In this document: one piece after another, positions 1-11,733 of the stretch
Position numbering within the stretch: the first letter of the stretch is position 1
How the letters are laid out: every line of letters starts with the position of its first letter
Source of the DNA: Erigeron canadensis
Taxonomy: Eukaryota > Streptophyta > Magnoliopsida > Asterales > Asteraceae
Direction of reading: 5' to 3'
DNA: 64,000 bases
NCBI RefSeq assembly: GCF_010389155.1
Contig: NC_057761.1
Location: 15,936,501 to 16,000,500 of the forward strand
Program-made: the position numbers and the translations under genes
The notes under the pieces: model-generated
Databases searched by the model: none
What the model was told of the DNA's origin: nothing
What the model saw: the letters and a program-made list of their open reading frames with translations, nothing else

Positions 1-357
1 CTCGTAGTTGACACTTTTTCTTCATGCTTCTCAGATTTAGAGCAATAGGTTTGTAGCAAGACCGCCTCTTTGATTGCTCAATATGTTGAAATGCTTGACG
101 GTTTGTAATGCAAACAATTTATCTTTTGTTTATGGATTTGTAGTTATGTAATGGATTTAAACGTCAACATGAACTTGTAATCTTTTGAATTTGAAGGTCA
201 TTTGGAAGTTTATGTTGATGTTTATATTTAAATCTTTTGTACCATGTCGTTCTGTGCCACTTCGTGTTTTCGCCTTCGTCGGGCTGTTATATTGGAACTT
301 TGGAAGCACCAGATTTGAGATACTTGATACTTGATACCCATTGGAATTAACAGATTT
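1..357. other. No gene recognised
   Basis: I see no coding segment, RNA gene or clear repeat here. The stretch lies just downstream (minus strand) of the LINE ORF1 remnant, so it may be the remaining part of that element or the DNA it landed in. Short reading frames look like chance. Confidence 0.4.
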
Positions 358-1320
358 CCTCATGTAATTGCCTCAGTTATCCTTTTTATTCCCAGGTTGT
401 TTAGGCCTTTAACAAAATTCGGCTTTGGTTTGTTCAATTTAATTGCCTTAGTTTTAGACCCATCCTGCTTCCATTTACCCTTTTTCCGATGGTTAACAAC
501 CACAAACTCATTCTCCTCTTGAACTTTTTTCATTGGTTTAACCTGTTTTGGACAATTGTTATAATTATGACCAAACACGTTACAAGTAGGACACTGTGGT
601 AGTTTCCATTCATACTCAACTTTATAGTCTCCTTAGAAAAGCCCTCACCCTGCAATTTAGGAATACCAATCACAAGCTCATCTCGCAAAACAATTCTTCG
701 CATCCATTTCAATCAAAGCATGAGCAAAAGAACTCCTACCCCAAGACTCCATTCACATTTGGCTCGTATATGAGTCATGCATAAGAGGTTTTCCTAATTT
801 CATTCCTATCATACTCAGCCCATCATCAGTTAAAAGCAACCAAAGGTATATTCTTCAACCTATCCAATACCGAAACAGTAGTCACCTCCTGTTTAACAAG
901 TTACACATTTGGTGACCATATATTAAGAATAATAGGGTGAGATCGAATTAACCAAGGTCCAAGCTCAAGAACTTCGTTCATTCCCTCCTTTGTATTGAAT
1001 TTGAAAAAGAAAAACCCCGATTGGTTCATCATGACTTTACTAATGCCAAACCGGAAACGCCAATCTAGTGCCTAAGAAATATCCATATAAAGTGTTATCA
1101 AACCGGGTACTAACTTGTTTTATTGAATTCAGAGGTAAAACCAGGTCCACTCCAATCAACTGAACCAAATCATCAACATTAAGAAAACGAAAATTAGCCT
1201 TTTGCTTCACCGTTCTAGATTGTAATTTAGCTGTATAAGACATTGGTTCAGGCCTAACATCCTCTTCAACTGCATGATTTTGGTCTTTTCCAATGGCAAT
1301 CTCTCTTCTTAAACACAAAC
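358..1320 (-). pseudogene. LINE ORF1 remnant (DUF4283 / CCHC type)
   Basis: This is the nucleic-acid-binding first protein of a plant non-LTR retrotransposon, broken into several frames. Read on the minus strand from about 1318, the pieces follow the usual order. An N-terminal part has the segment FRFLNVDDLVQ and then LPLNSIKQVSTRFDNTLYG and FLGTRLAFPV (1318-1040). A middle part around 1020-800 reads FFFFKFNTKEGMNEVLELGPW in a shifted frame. The C-terminal part has a zinc knuckle C-x2-C-x4-H-x4-C (CPTCNVFGHNYNNC, about 605-555) followed by a lysine-rich tail ending near 360. The family is usually one ORF of several hundred residues; here at least three frame changes and stops break it. The RT-bearing ORF2 that should follow is absent. 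Family assignment is from motif order and is fairly safe; the exact ends are not. Confidence 0.72.
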
Positions 1321-1745
1321 CACCATAATCAACAACACAATCAGCTAAAAAGCGAACACAGATCAGAATGACAAGAAAACCGACAGAAGCACCAAAAACC
1401 CCAATGCAGGCAAGAAACCCTAATTAACTTATCAAACGTCTTAATCAATTAACAAACTTATTTGATCTAGCTGAACTAAACAGGTTAGCCGCGGTCACAT
1501 GAATGGTAATCAATCAGATGAGAGAGAACAAAATTTAGGGTTTAGCGATCAAAAGAAAAAGGAAAAAACCCTACAAATCGCAAAACTAAACTAAACACAA
1601 TAGGCAATTCCGATCAGGTCACCTAAAGAGATACAATGATCGTAATTATCCGCCATGATCAGTTAGTTAAAACTAAATTGAGGGGAGAAATTAAAAAGGA
1701 AACAATCTCCCATAATCGCTCAGAGAGAAAGTTAGGGTTTCCGAT
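1321..1745 (-). other. Probable LINE 5' leader
   Basis: Non-coding sequence directly upstream (minus strand) of the ORF1 remnant. It contains several AGGGTTT / AAACCCT boxes, common in plant leader sequences. The right edge at about 1745 is where the next sequence starts to match Copia gag, so I infer the LINE's 5' end is near here. No target duplication was found. Confidence 0.4.
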
Positions 1746-2555
1746 AGGTAGTTAAGTTTTATTACTTTGGAGTGAATTTGATACTTTAACAAAACTTCCT
1801 GCATGCACATATGAGGCTGGAATTGAAGTTCAAACCCATGATAAACTTATGAAGCTAATGCAATTTTTAATTGGTCTAGATGATGTTTGTATACCTATTA
1901 GAAATACTTTGTTAACTAAAGATCCCCTGCTTGATGCTAAAAGTGCTTTTGCCATTTTGTCTAGAGAATAGTCCCATAGGGGTGGTCATCCTGATCCTGT
2001 TAAATGTATGCATACATATTTTTTTGCTACTAAAAAACCTCAAAGTCATTGCTTTTGTTGCAAAGTCTTTTGATAATAAAAAGAAGTTTAATAATAACAG
2101 AGGTCCAAACCCTTGTTGGATATCCTCCTGGTTTTAAGAAACACCCTAATCCAATAAGACAAAGTGGCTTTATTGCTAATTCTAAACTTAATAATACTTC
2201 TGCTAGTACTTCCGGTTCTGGTTCTGTACTGCCTTTTACAAATGAACAGGTTCAAAAGCTGATAAGTTTGATTAGTGAAAAACCTTCTACAAGTATGCAT
2301 GTTAATATGGCAGGTATGGCCAACTTTTTTTTAATAATAGTGTGATGTTTAATTTGAATTTTGATAAATACTTTTGTGCATCTTTCGGAAAAAATATGAG
2401 ATCAAGTGAGTATTGGTTAGATTATTGACTCAGGAGCTAATCATCACATGACTGTCTGTTCTATTAATATGTTCAATGTTATGGATGTGTCTGAGTTAAA
2501 CTTAATTTTAGGACACCCTAATGGTACACTTGATAAAGTTACTCTAGCTGGTAAT
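1746..2555 (+). pseudogene. Copia gag-protease fragment (element Z)
   Basis: Partial Ty1/Copia polyprotein. From about 1752 the frame reads like the UBN2 gag domain (FDTLTKLPACTYEAG, then KLMKLMQFLIGLDDV and SAFAILSRE), ending at a stop near 1970. A shifted frame then gives the segment after the zinc knuckle (ELVGYPPGFKKHPNP-like, 2115-2160) and a Ser/Thr-rich linker. At about 2430-2455 the protease motif IDSGANHHMT is visible. The sequence stops abruptly at 2555 where the LTR of element A begins, with GTAAT just before it as the candidate left target duplication. The rest of Z is not seen to the right of A, so it was probably lost. The left edge abuts the LINE. Confidence 0.72.
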
Positions 2556-3419
2556 TGTTAAGACCAGTTTCACTGGACTCACTCCAGACTTGAAGACTGG
2601 AGCTCCACTGAAGATTTGTCCAGAAATAATAGAAGACCAATGAGCGCAACTAGATTTCAGCTCACTAGACTTCACTCCAGTCCAGATGAATCCCACTAAA
2701 GACCTTCTCACTGAAGTCTGAAGAAAGAAGACTGACAAATGGCGGGGCCCACAGGCAGTCTTAACTGTTCGATGACTGAAGCTTTGTCAGTGTTCTAGAC
2801 CTTACAAATCTGAACACTGATTACGAGGAATTGACTTTTGCCTTTACATGCTTTTATTCGGACAATCTATTTGTCTGATATTAAAAGTACACATGCATGT
2901 AAAAGTGGTTGGTTAAAAGGATGACAAGTCACATCAATATTACTTTATCCTTGTACTTTAACCGAATGCATTTAAGGAATTGAAGTTGTTTCCTTAAATG
3001 CGTGCAATCATATTTGTACGACACAATAAATTCATAATACCAAGTCATTTCCATGTACAAATTACTTTATGAAATTTGGTGAACTTGGCTAAATACTCTT
3101 TATCGTAGAAAGAAATATTTCACAACTTTTAAGTATTTTGATCCAAGGAGAATATTTACCAAGTATAGATCATTTGTAATTCAAAGATTGTTAGGATAGT
3201 TACGCTCGTGTATTGTTTTGGTTCCGCAACAATCTTGTATTTTATTTAACATCAATAAATAAAATACACTTGAAATTTACATTGTGTTCCACCACTTTAA
3301 TTATTTATTGTTCTAAGTCCTGTATTACTTTATTTATATATTTGCAATTATATCTAATTCAACACCTGACTTGTTCTATTTTACATTAGTGGGTTAAACC
3401 ATCAAGTGAGGGACTTACA
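2556..3419 (+). repeat. 5' LTR of Copia element A
   Basis: A direct long terminal repeat of 864 bp with TG...CA ends (TGTTAAGACC ... GGGACTTACA), immediately followed by a tRNA-Met primer site. The first about 600 bp match 33018-33612 at high similarity, which pairs the two as LTRs of one element. The left part is rich in CCAGT/ACTGG boxes. The TATA-like box seen in the 3' copy (CTATAAATAC, near 33463) is altered here to a CATAATAC-like string, so this copy may have lost its promoter. Confidence 0.85.
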
Positions 3420-3421
3420 AG

Positions 3422-3435
3422 TGGTATCAGAGCAG
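3422..3435 (+). other. Primer binding site of element A
   Basis: TGGTATCAGAGCAG lies 2 bp after the LTR end. This is the standard initiator-tRNA-Met complement used by many plant Copia elements. Confidence 0.85.
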
Positions 3436-3468
3436 AAGGCTAACATACTTACCTAGATCTGCTTATTA

Positions 3469-5560
3469 ATGGCCAACCCAGAAAATACACAAGGTTTTAG
3501 TCGTAATCCTTAACCTAATTTAAATGACCATAATGAACCACCACCTGTTATTAATACTAATCCCCCACCTCCACCTACTCCTGCTTCTCCACATTTGTAT
3601 GTGTATTACTCAAACACACCTGTTCTTAAATTTAGTGGGAACAATGATGAGTTTGGGACTTAAAACGCTCGGATGATACTTCATTTTATTGGAATTGAGA
3701 GGTATATGATAAAAACTTTAAATGAAGGACCCTATTTACTAACTTCACCTCTCAATCCTTTACTTGATCTAACTGGATCTAAAAAAGAGGGAGGAAAATC
3801 AGTCTGAAGAGGAGAGGAGACTGGTTGATTTAGATTCCAAGCTCAAAAACATGATCCTTGGGGTTGTTCCAGAAACCCTAATTCCCACACTAGTCCTTTT
3901 TCCGAGTGCTAAAACCATGTGGGATGAACTACTGACCCAGTATGAAGGAGGTGATGACACTATTGTCACCAGAAAAGTCTCTTTATATAAAAGGTATGAG
4001 TCATTTTTTGCTCCCCCCAATGAGTCTCTTACTGGAACCTACACCAGATTCATGAGTATTATAAATTAGCTGAGAGGACTAGGGGTTGAGAAATACAAAG
4101 ATATACTTCTTGAAAAAAATTGTGATATTTTACCCCACAAAATGGTCTCATATAATTCTGGTTTTAAGGCAGGGTAAAACTTTGCACACCCATACTCTAT
4201 CATCCTTATATAGAGCCTTCAGATACACTGAAGAGAATCATGCTCAAGGAGATGTGGTGGAGCAAGATGCCTTAAATCATGCTTCCAGTAGTTCCACAAC
4301 GGTCAGTCATACTGGACCACCTTGTGCAGCATTAATGTCTTTCAAGAATGTATTTTCTATGAAGAAGATGATGTCTGAATTAATGGAATCTGGAGTAACA
4401 AATAATATCTCTCCAGACTGTGATGAATCTGGAGTAACACATTTAACCGTTTCAAAGCAAGAGCAAATAGGTCCAATGGACAGCATGCTTCTAGTACTCC
4501 CACTGACAAGGCCAATCTGACATGCTTTAAGTGTGGTAGAAGAGGTCATTTCATGAAGGAATGCAAGTCTAGTTTGTATCCCAGTCTGGTCCATCTGTTT
4601 CTTATCAAAATCCTAATGATAGCTATATGTCTAAGTAAAAAAAGCTAAAGGCTCAAATTGCACTCATGTCTACAGAAAAAGATAATAATAAATGCATGAT
4701 TGCAACCACTAAAGAAAGCCAGGTTCCCTCAAATGATTCACCTATTGATGAAGAAGAGGAAAGAGACTATTGTTACATGGCTCTGGCAGACCAAGAGCAT
4801 CTGGTGAAAGAAGATGTCACATCTGGTAGATGGGTGGACATAGTGATTAAAAAGGTCAGTGAATATGATGCTGAGACTGACCCTGAACTAAAATTCGACA
4901 TTGTTGAAGCTCTTAATTTTGATTTAATTTTTGTTGAAACTATTAGATCTGACAGTGTTAAAGGTCTAGAAACAGAGTTTACTAAACTTTCATCTTTGCA
5001 ATCAAAATTAAAAGAACTTTAAGATATTGAATTGGATTTTAAAGCACAACTTTTGGTAACTGAACAACCGGTCCAGGAAAAACAAGAGCTGGAAATAAGT
5101 TTGAAAACAAAAAAACATGTCATTAAATCATGGCTAGAAACCAGAAAGCCATATGATGCAACTGTAAACCAATATCCAACTCAGAAACGAGCCTATCTGG
5201 ATAGAAATACCCATGTTGCATCACTTGTCCCAGTTATTGACTGTTTACCAAAGGAGGTCAGGCCCAGCACCATCTATGATGAGCCCGTTACCCCTAGTCC
5301 CAATGTTTTACTGGTTCAATCCCAAGAGGTTAAGACTGGAGCACCACAGATGACTACTCTAGTTAAAAAGGTCAATCACAAGAAACCTTTGCCCCAGTCT
5401 GCTTCAAAGGAACCTTCAATTCCAAAGACAAAAAAGGTCTCCCTTCCTAAGCCTAAAGTCCGGTCAACTACAAATGCTCAGGTGTCATCTGAACAAAAGT
5501 ATTTTGTTAAGGCTGGAGAGCCAGTTTCAACTACTGGCTCGTCAGTTTCAAAGTTGTAAT
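3469..5560 (+). pseudogene. Copia gag, element A (broken)
   Basis: Capsid precursor of element A. The ATG at 3469 opens a reading frame starting MANPENTQGF that stops soon after. The body is readable in pieces: a UBN2-type gag domain (LDSKLKNMILGVVPETLI, about 3830-4070), a knuckle CFKCGRRGHFMKEC (about 4521-4563), an acidic stretch (4666-5022) and a basic Lys/Pro-rich tail (5032-5559). The tail is unusually long for a Copia gag and resembles the extended gag of SIRE-like elements. At least eight stops or frame changes interrupt it. It sits 50 bp downstream of the primer site, as expected. Not functional. Confidence 0.75.
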
Positions 5561-7421
5561 GCAAGACTAAACAAATTTGATATTGAAGTTAAAACTCCTG
5601 AAGTACATCAACCTTCAACTGATGTATTCCATGACGCTAATCATGATCTCCTAGATTCTGATAAGAAATGGAGCTAGTTTATGAAGAACCATGGGTGTTT
5701 GGTAATAATGTTGCTACTGAAGCACCACAACTGAATTCTTGTACTGATATTGTTGTACGCAATGGGTCAATACTCTAGGTGGACAAAAGCACATCTTATT
5801 CATCAAATAATAGGAGACTCCAGTGGAGGGGTTCAGACCAGAAGAGTCTCCAATGAACAATGTTTATACGTCAACTTCTTATCACTGATAGAACTAAAGA
5901 AGATTGACGAGGATGTGGAAGATCCAAGTTGGGTTATAGCTATTCAAGAAGAGCTTCAACAGTTTGAAAGGAACAAATTATGGAATCTGGTTCCTCCTCA
6001 AGTTGGTAAGAAAGAACCAATTGGAACTACATGGGTCTTCGGGAATAAAGTAGATGAAGATGGTCATGTTATCAGAAATAAGCAAGATTGGATGCTCAGT
6101 GATACCGTTAGGCAGACGATGTCGATTTTGATGAGTCATTTGCTCTAGTGGCTAGACTTGAAGCCATCAAAATTTTCTTAGCATATGTTGCTCATCTGCA
6201 ATTCAAGATCTACCAGATGGACGTAAAGAGTGCATTCTTGAATTGCACTCTGGAAGAAAGAAGTCTATGTCAAGCAACCACCAGGCTTCATTGATGAGAA
6301 GCATCCCCACTAGGTATATCGTCTGGACAAAGTATTTTATGGTCCAAACAAGCCCCACGTGCATGGTATGATACTTTGACTAAACACTTGTTGAAAAATG
6401 GTATCAGCAGAGGTGCAATTGACAGTACTTTATTTATTATTCGTGAAAAAGGTAATTTTCTACTGTACAAATTTATGTTGGTGATATTATTTTTTGCTCT
6501 ACAGATGAAAATATGTGCAAGAAATTTTCTAAAATTATGTCATCTGAATATGAAATGAGTTTAATGGGTGAATTAACATATTTCTTGGGACTTCAGATTA
6601 AACAAACCAGTGACGGTATTTTTATTTATCAAGAGAAATATGTAAGAGATCTTTTAAAGAAAGATGATATTAACTCTTCACCATCGAAACCCACTCCATT
6701 TTCTGCACCACTTACTCTGGACTCTAATCTAGATGGGAAACCAGTGAATACCACTGTCTATAAAGTAATGGTAGGTTCACTAATGTTTTTAAGTGCCAGT
6801 AGACGAGCTATAATGTTTGCAACATGCTTATATGCCAAATTCAGTCTAATCCAAATGAATCTCAAATGCTTGCTGTAAAGCGCATACTAAAATACCTTAA
6901 GGATGTCCCCAGTTTGGGCCTTTGGTATCCCAAAGGATCAGGCATGGATCTAATGGTTATGCAGATTCTGATCATGCAGATTGTAAGATAGACTAGAAAT
7001 CCACTACTGGTAGATGTCAATTTCTTGGTGGCAAATTGGTCAGTTGGACCAGTAAGAAGCAAACTTCAGTTTCGTTGTCAACTGCTGAAGCTGAGTACGT
7101 ATCTGCAGCCAGTTGTTGTGCTCAGATACTCTGGACCAGTTGCTTGATTACGGTATTAAGTATTCAAAGACTCCCATCTCTTGTGATAATATCAATGCCA
7201 TTTCTATTTCCTACATTCCAGTCATGCACTTGAAGACAAAGCACATTGACATTAGGTATCATTTTATTCGTGATCATATTATGAAAAGTCACATAGAACT
7301 CCATTTCATCCGCACTGACAAACAACTCGCTGACATTTTTACTAAACCACTAGATGTAAAGACTTTTCAATATCTGGAACCTTGTTATGAACGCCTTTGT
7401 GACACTGACAGGGTTCCTTGA
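5561..7421 (+). pseudogene. Copia pol, element A (protease and integrase missing)
   Basis: Remnant of the polyprotein. After the gag tail the sequence jumps directly to the acidic linker before reverse transcriptase, so the protease and integrase, normally about 2 kb, are absent. RT segments are clear: WVIAIQEELQQFERNKLW and PIGTTWVF (5930-6050), [11 protein letters not shown] (6210-6245), ARAWYDTLTKHLL (6360-6395) and MGELTYFLGLQIKQT (6565-6605). The catalytic box reads YVGD instead of YVDD (about 6474-6485), so one catalytic aspartate is lost. RNase H parts follow, with SVSLSTAEAEYVSAASCC (7065-7120) and KHIDIRYHFIRDH (7240-7280), to a stop at 7421. Several frameshifts separate the pieces. 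Confidence 0.82.
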
Positions 7422-8135
7422 TTTCCAGATTTATAAATCTATGCCAACTTAGCTATCGAACGCCTTTGTGATACCATCTTTGTATTATAAATTTATGAAT
7501 CACCATTCCATGCGGAAGACTCTACACCATATTTTTGTCCTTAAAAGATTGTCATTTCAAGGGAATTTATTTTCTCACTAGAAGAATTTTCTAGAAAATA
7601 TCACTGGTACAAAACTAGAAGTCCTCCACTGTACCTTCAGTGCATACTTCACTGGCATAAAACACCAGTGATGCTAGAGTGTCCAGTCAACCTCTAGATA
7701 CACTGAAATGAGTCATTGTTTGTCAGTTATAATATTTTATTACTTGATGTTAGCGCATGCCACGTAAGCACAATTTTTGTATGGATAGTAACTTTATCCT
7801 ATCTGGCATTGTAAACTTTCAACTAAAATGATCGATTTTAACTTGGGAAGATAAAAAAAAAGTGCAAGTCGGTATTTTTGTGGGCTGTCAACCATCATGC
7901 ATTTACGTGTGATGGTACCGATCAAAATTATATTGAATAAAGTTCAAATTAACCATTTGAAATTCCAAATTTCTCCCCCCTCTGTAAATATCCAGATTTA
8001 ATTTCATTTTCATTTCATCTCGAAAATCTTTTACCCCCAAATTCCTTCATTTTTTTTACTTCATCTCCAAAACCCTAAAAAGCTTAAAACATCATTTTTT
8101 TTCTTTCTTTCATTCTAGGTAATCGATTATATACA
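7422..8135 (+). other. Non-coding spacer between pol and envelope-like ORF, element A
   Basis: About 0.7 kb without coding potential. The middle (7590-7710) carries repeated CACTGG / CCAGT boxes like those in the LTR. The last 150 bp before the next ATG are pyrimidine-rich (runs of T and CTTTC), as in a 5' leader, with an AAAACCCTAAAA box near 8070. It may hold a separate promoter or splice acceptor for the downstream ORF; that is inference. Confidence 0.5.
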
Positions 8136-8397
8136 ATGGCCCCTCGTCAATCAAATGCCGAAAGAAATCTTCTCTCACCCCCTTATACTCCGGCCGCCAC
8201 CGTGGTAAAGGCAAAATATATTACCATGGATCCAGATAAATTTAAAATAAATATAATTAACTGGATGGCCAAACTTTCAGGCACCCATGATTCCCAATCC
8301 ATTATTGGGCGACTGCAGGCATTCTTCCCCAGTTGTCCTTTGTATGGAGCCCTAACATTGAATCTGGGCAACATGTACCATGAATATTTGTGTTAAT
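8136..8397 (+). pseudogene. Envelope-like ORF, N-terminal part, element A
   Basis: Start of the extra ORF that some plant Copia (SIRE-like) elements carry after pol. It begins MAPRQSNAER and runs 86 residues before a stop created at the junction with inserted DNA. The stretch SIIGRLQAFFPSCPLYGALT aligns in pattern with the corresponding ORF of element DE (SVLQYLARSRVRFALTE, near 23750), including a following tryptophan- or tyrosine-containing segment. The C-terminal part reappears at 32300. Its role is unknown; 'envelope-like' is the usual label by position, not a proven function. Confidence 0.5.
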
Positions 8398-8735
8398 TGA
8401 TGTGTGAAATTTAGTTATAAAATTTATAAACACGAATCACTAGAAAACTGACTACAACACACTTACAGGCAGTGTACCCGTTCGTATGGAGTATAGTAAA
8501 CCGGTAAATCCGAGATCGTTCACAAGGACTTTTATAAGCAATTGTTCAAATGAAATGATTCAAATAAAAGGGGGTTTTGTGGCCGAATTGCCACATTGCA
8601 AATAGTTAGTAAAATTTATTAGTAATCCCGTAGGATTAATCGCAAGAGAGAAAGTTTTGATTAAACAATAATTAAAAGGCATCCATCTTGATTTCGCTCG
8701 TCAACATGTTCAGACTGCACATAAAATGAGGTTCA
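8398..8735 (-). repeat. Athila-like LTR fragment
   Basis: Begins TGATGTGTGAAATTTAG and contains CACTTACAGGCAGTGTACCCG and GGCATCCATCTTGATTTC. These match, diverged but collinear, the first about 300 bp of the Athila LTRs at 35085 and 46390 (TGATGTGCAAAATCG ... GGGCAGTGGACCCG ... GTCATCCACCTTGACTTCC). Strand is given by analogy with those copies. The fragment stops near 8735 where inverted Copia gag begins. No partner LTR or coding part exists nearby, so the rest of this element was lost. Confidence 0.65.
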
Positions 8736-8932
8736 AATACAGTTTGAGATTCTTTTTTCAGTCCATTGAAGGCTTCATATTGGCGTTTCAGAAGTTTGAT
8801 ACGCTTTTTTTTCAAAGTTGCATCACCCTCACAATATCTTTCGAGGGCGTCTCATAAGTCCTTTGAAGTAGTGTGCTTTTTAAACAAGTGTACACTTTCC
8901 TGAGGTAAGGCCATAGTAAGAGTAGATAAAGC
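8736..8932 (-). pseudogene. Copia gag fragment, distal piece (DE, inverted)
   Basis: Minus-strand frame showing LWDALERYCEGDATLKKK and RIKLLKRQYEAFNGLKKES, a clear UBN2-type Copia capsid segment. It continues directly from the piece at 11734-12030; element C sits between them with a CTTTC duplication. The match ends near 8736, where sequence switches to the Athila-like LTR fragment. Confidence 0.75.
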
Positions 8933-8937
8933 CTTTC

Positions 8938-9433
8938 GTAGGTGCAGTTTCTGAGCACCTTTTATTGTCCGTCGCAATACAATTCTAAAGGCTGGTCGTG
9001 ATGAAGAGAAGGCTTCATCAAGGTCATGATGATGTCATCACCACTTCGTGATGACATCAGCACGAAGTCGCTAGTTCGTGCAAAGGAGCTAAAAGCCCAC
9101 GAACAAGATTGAAGTCCAGCCCGTTTAGCAGCCTATATATAGAACACCTAGGTCTAGGGTTTCGTTTAACGATTTTAGTTGCAACAGATTTCGTTCATCT
9201 CACACGGGGTAGAGATCTATACCCCGTGTCAGTCAGATGTATACTCAATTTGGTATAATTTTCATATGATTAATGATATATTATGAGTTTTGCATCTGTT
9301 TTATCTCTTGTTCTTTGTTAATTCGTGTATATATGTTTTGATTTAATCAGAAACCTCAAAGATGAATCTAAGTGGATTCCGCACACTTAGATGTTGTTAG
9401 ATCGTGATTTAATCGATCCAAACCGCACTTTCA
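8938..9433 (+). repeat. Left LTR of element C
   Basis: About 496 bp with a TATA-like CCTATATATAG near 9133. Several half or full TGACGTCA-type sites (GATGATGTCATCACC, GATGACATCAGCACG) lie upstream of it, at 9025-9065. A short inverted repeat GGGGTAGAGATCTATACCCC (near 9206-9226) sits downstream of the TATA. Confidence 0.85.
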
Positions 9434-9435
9434 AT

Positions 9436-9450
9436 TGGTATCAGAGCAGG
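9436..9450 (+). other. Primer binding site of element C
   Basis: TGGTATCAGAGCAGG begins 2 bp after the LTR. It is the same tRNA-Met complement as in element A. Confidence 0.85.
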
Positions 9451-9534
9451 GGGAACCTTTTTTGTTCTCAATCGTGATCTGTATTGAGGATTTTCTGTTG
9501 AAGTCGTGTTTAGATTCGTGAAGATGATGAAATT

Positions 9535-9925
9535 CGTGTGTTACTTCGTGCTTACATCAGCACGAAGAGAGTTCTGCTTAGTGCTTACATCAGCACGAAC
9601 TCAGTTGTTCGTGTGAAATTCATGACTTCGTGCTTACATCAGCACGAAGTGGATCAAGTTCACGATGACGTCACCACGAAGATGTTTGTTTCGTGCTTAC
9701 GTCACCACGAGTTCATGGACAAGATATCACGAATTTTGATTAAGTTCTTGTATACGTCATCACGAGGAGGTTTTCCTTCGTGCTGACATCACCACAAAGA
9801 TAGTCACGAATGTATCAAGTTCGTGTTTACATCTTGCCTTAGTATCCTTTGCTACGCACTGACGTCATGCTGAAGATGATATATCGATCTGAAACAAGTT
9901 TGTGCTTGCATTATCACGAAGATGT
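9535..9925 (+). repeat. Leader array of CGTGCTTACATCAGCACGA palindromes
   Basis: In the untranslated leader of element C the near-palindrome TTCGTGCTTACATCAGCACGA recurs about every 45-60 bp (near 9545, 9580, 9630, 9680, 9695, 9775), with variants holding GACGTCA. Copies vary in the central bases but keep the CGTG...CACGA arms, which suggests that the arms matter. The same arrays occur in C' (28880-29010, 30365-30510). Confidence 0.7.
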
Positions 9926-11236
9926 TTACTTCCTTGTTTGAATCTTATAACAAGAAGCAGATTGAGTAAAGAGGTTCCAAGTGGTGTGCATACATATATA
10001 TTGAAGCACACAAGAAAGGGTAGTAGAAAAAAGAGTTTTTTTGGCTAGAAAAATAACTTTTGCCCATGGTCTTAAAATAGCATGATTCATAGAGATTTGA
10101 AGTTCGGTAGCGGTCGAAAAATTTTTGGTCCGTTTTTGTGCGTTTTCGGCACGTTTTGGATGAAAATTTTCGGCAATTATCAAACTTTTCCCTCATCCTT
10201 ATTAATAAAATTGTACGTGAATACCAATGTTTCACGTAAATGTGTTTTCCCTGAAAATTTGGAGGGAAAACGGGTATACCCTGTTTGGCAAAGAGCTTTA
10301 AATGTCGTGAGCTCTAAGCATTTTGAAGAACCTCAAGAATGAGAGATACCGTAACCTATTATAGGCTGATTTTGAGAGTATTTGCCGAGAAAAGGGAGGA
10401 ATAAAAATTTCAAGAATGTTCTTCGGTTTTCTCCGCAAAACTCTGATATACTCGAGACAAAGTGGTGATCAAAGTGTTATTCTGTTAGAATTTAACAATT
10501 GACGATGTTTACACTTTCAAAACTCTCGAGTAATGAAGATATAGCAGCTGTTGTCGAAGTATTGGAGCAATGAAGATACGAGACATAGTTAAAACTTGGC
10601 TGAAGTATTGAAACGATGAAGCTGGTTATTTGTTGTTTGAGTATTTGAAGATTAAACCTATCTATATTTCATGATGTAAGGATAATAATCAGGCGATATA
10701 TAAGTTTCATTGCGAGATTAAGATCTTTATGTGATTGGCGGTTTATATAATTGAAGGGGAGATCCGATAAGAAAGACTTCAGGTGATTAGTAGAGTTGTG
10801 GAGATACAAAACGGAGTTTGATGCTGCTATAGTTGAGACAGGGTCTATGGTATAACATTTTGTGATGCAGGTTGTAGAGTTTCTTATCTTCGTGATAGCT
10901 GGTTGATTTGATGCTGATTGTTGGAAATTCAACTTCTCAATTATATGCCGATTAGGCAAGGAGAGCGATGATCCTATGTTGAAGGTGACAATGCTTATTA
11001 ATTCGGAGGTGGTTACCAGTTGAGGGGGAGAACGACAATGAGATGTGTTAGATTAGTTGATTGTCATAGAGGGACAGGAACTTTGCAGTTTGAAGATCAG
11101 GATGCCATGTCAGAAGATCGAGTTTCAACAAAAAGACATGATATCACTAGTTAAGTGAAAGCCAGTGGATTCAGGTTTTTCGGTAGCTATTGATTATCGG
11201 AGTTTATCTAGAATTGATTGCAACGGAAAAGGAGTC

Positions 11237-11732
11237 TGTAGGTGCAGTTTCTAAGCACCTTTTATTGTCCGTCGCAATATAGTTCTAGAGGCTGGTCGTG
11301 ATGAAGAAAAGGCTTCATCAAGGTCGTGATGACATCATCACCACTTCGTGATGACGTCAACACGAAGTCGCTAGTTCGTGTGAAGGAGCTTAAAGCCCAC
11401 GAATGAGATTGAAGTCCAGCCCGTTTAGCAGCCTATATATACAACACTTAGGTCTAGGGTTTCGTTTAACGATTTTAGTTGCAACAGATTTCGTTCATCT
11501 CGCACGGGGTAGAGATCTATACCGGGGCTAGTCAGATGTATACTCAATTTGGTGTAATGTTCATATGATTAATGATATATTACGAGTTTTGCATCTGTTT
11601 TATCTCTTGTTCTTTGTCAATTCGTGTATATATGTCTTGATTTAACCAGAAATCTCAAAGACGAATCTAAGTGGATTCTGCACACTTAGATGTTGTTAGA
11701 TCATGATTTAATCAATCCAAACCGCACTTTCA
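11237..11732 (+). repeat. Right LTR of element C
   Basis: TGTAGGTGCAG ... CCGCACTTTCA, preceded by the purine-rich GGAAAAGGAGTC and followed by the CTTTC duplication. It carries full TGACGTCA in GATGACGTCAACACG (near 11350), where the left LTR has a C-to-T-type change. Confidence 0.85.
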
Positions 11733-11733
11733 A

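Larger units (their letters stand above)
8938..11733 (+). mobile_element. Element C: LTR retroelement without coding capacity
   Basis: Two direct LTRs (about 8938-9433 and 11237-11732) flank 1.8 kb with no gag or pol. Each LTR ends CCGCACTTTCA; the right one begins TGTAGGTGCAG, the left lacks or has changed its first T. A primer site TGGTATCAGAGCAGG follows the left LTR (9436-9450) and a purine-rich stretch precedes the right one (11224-11235). The target duplication CTTTC (8933-8937 and 11734-11738) falls within the gag of DE, whose frame rejoins exactly when C is removed. LTRs differ at roughly 7% of sites by eye. Lack of any ORF marks it as non-autonomous (LARD/TRIM-like), needing another element's proteins. 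Confidence 0.85.
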
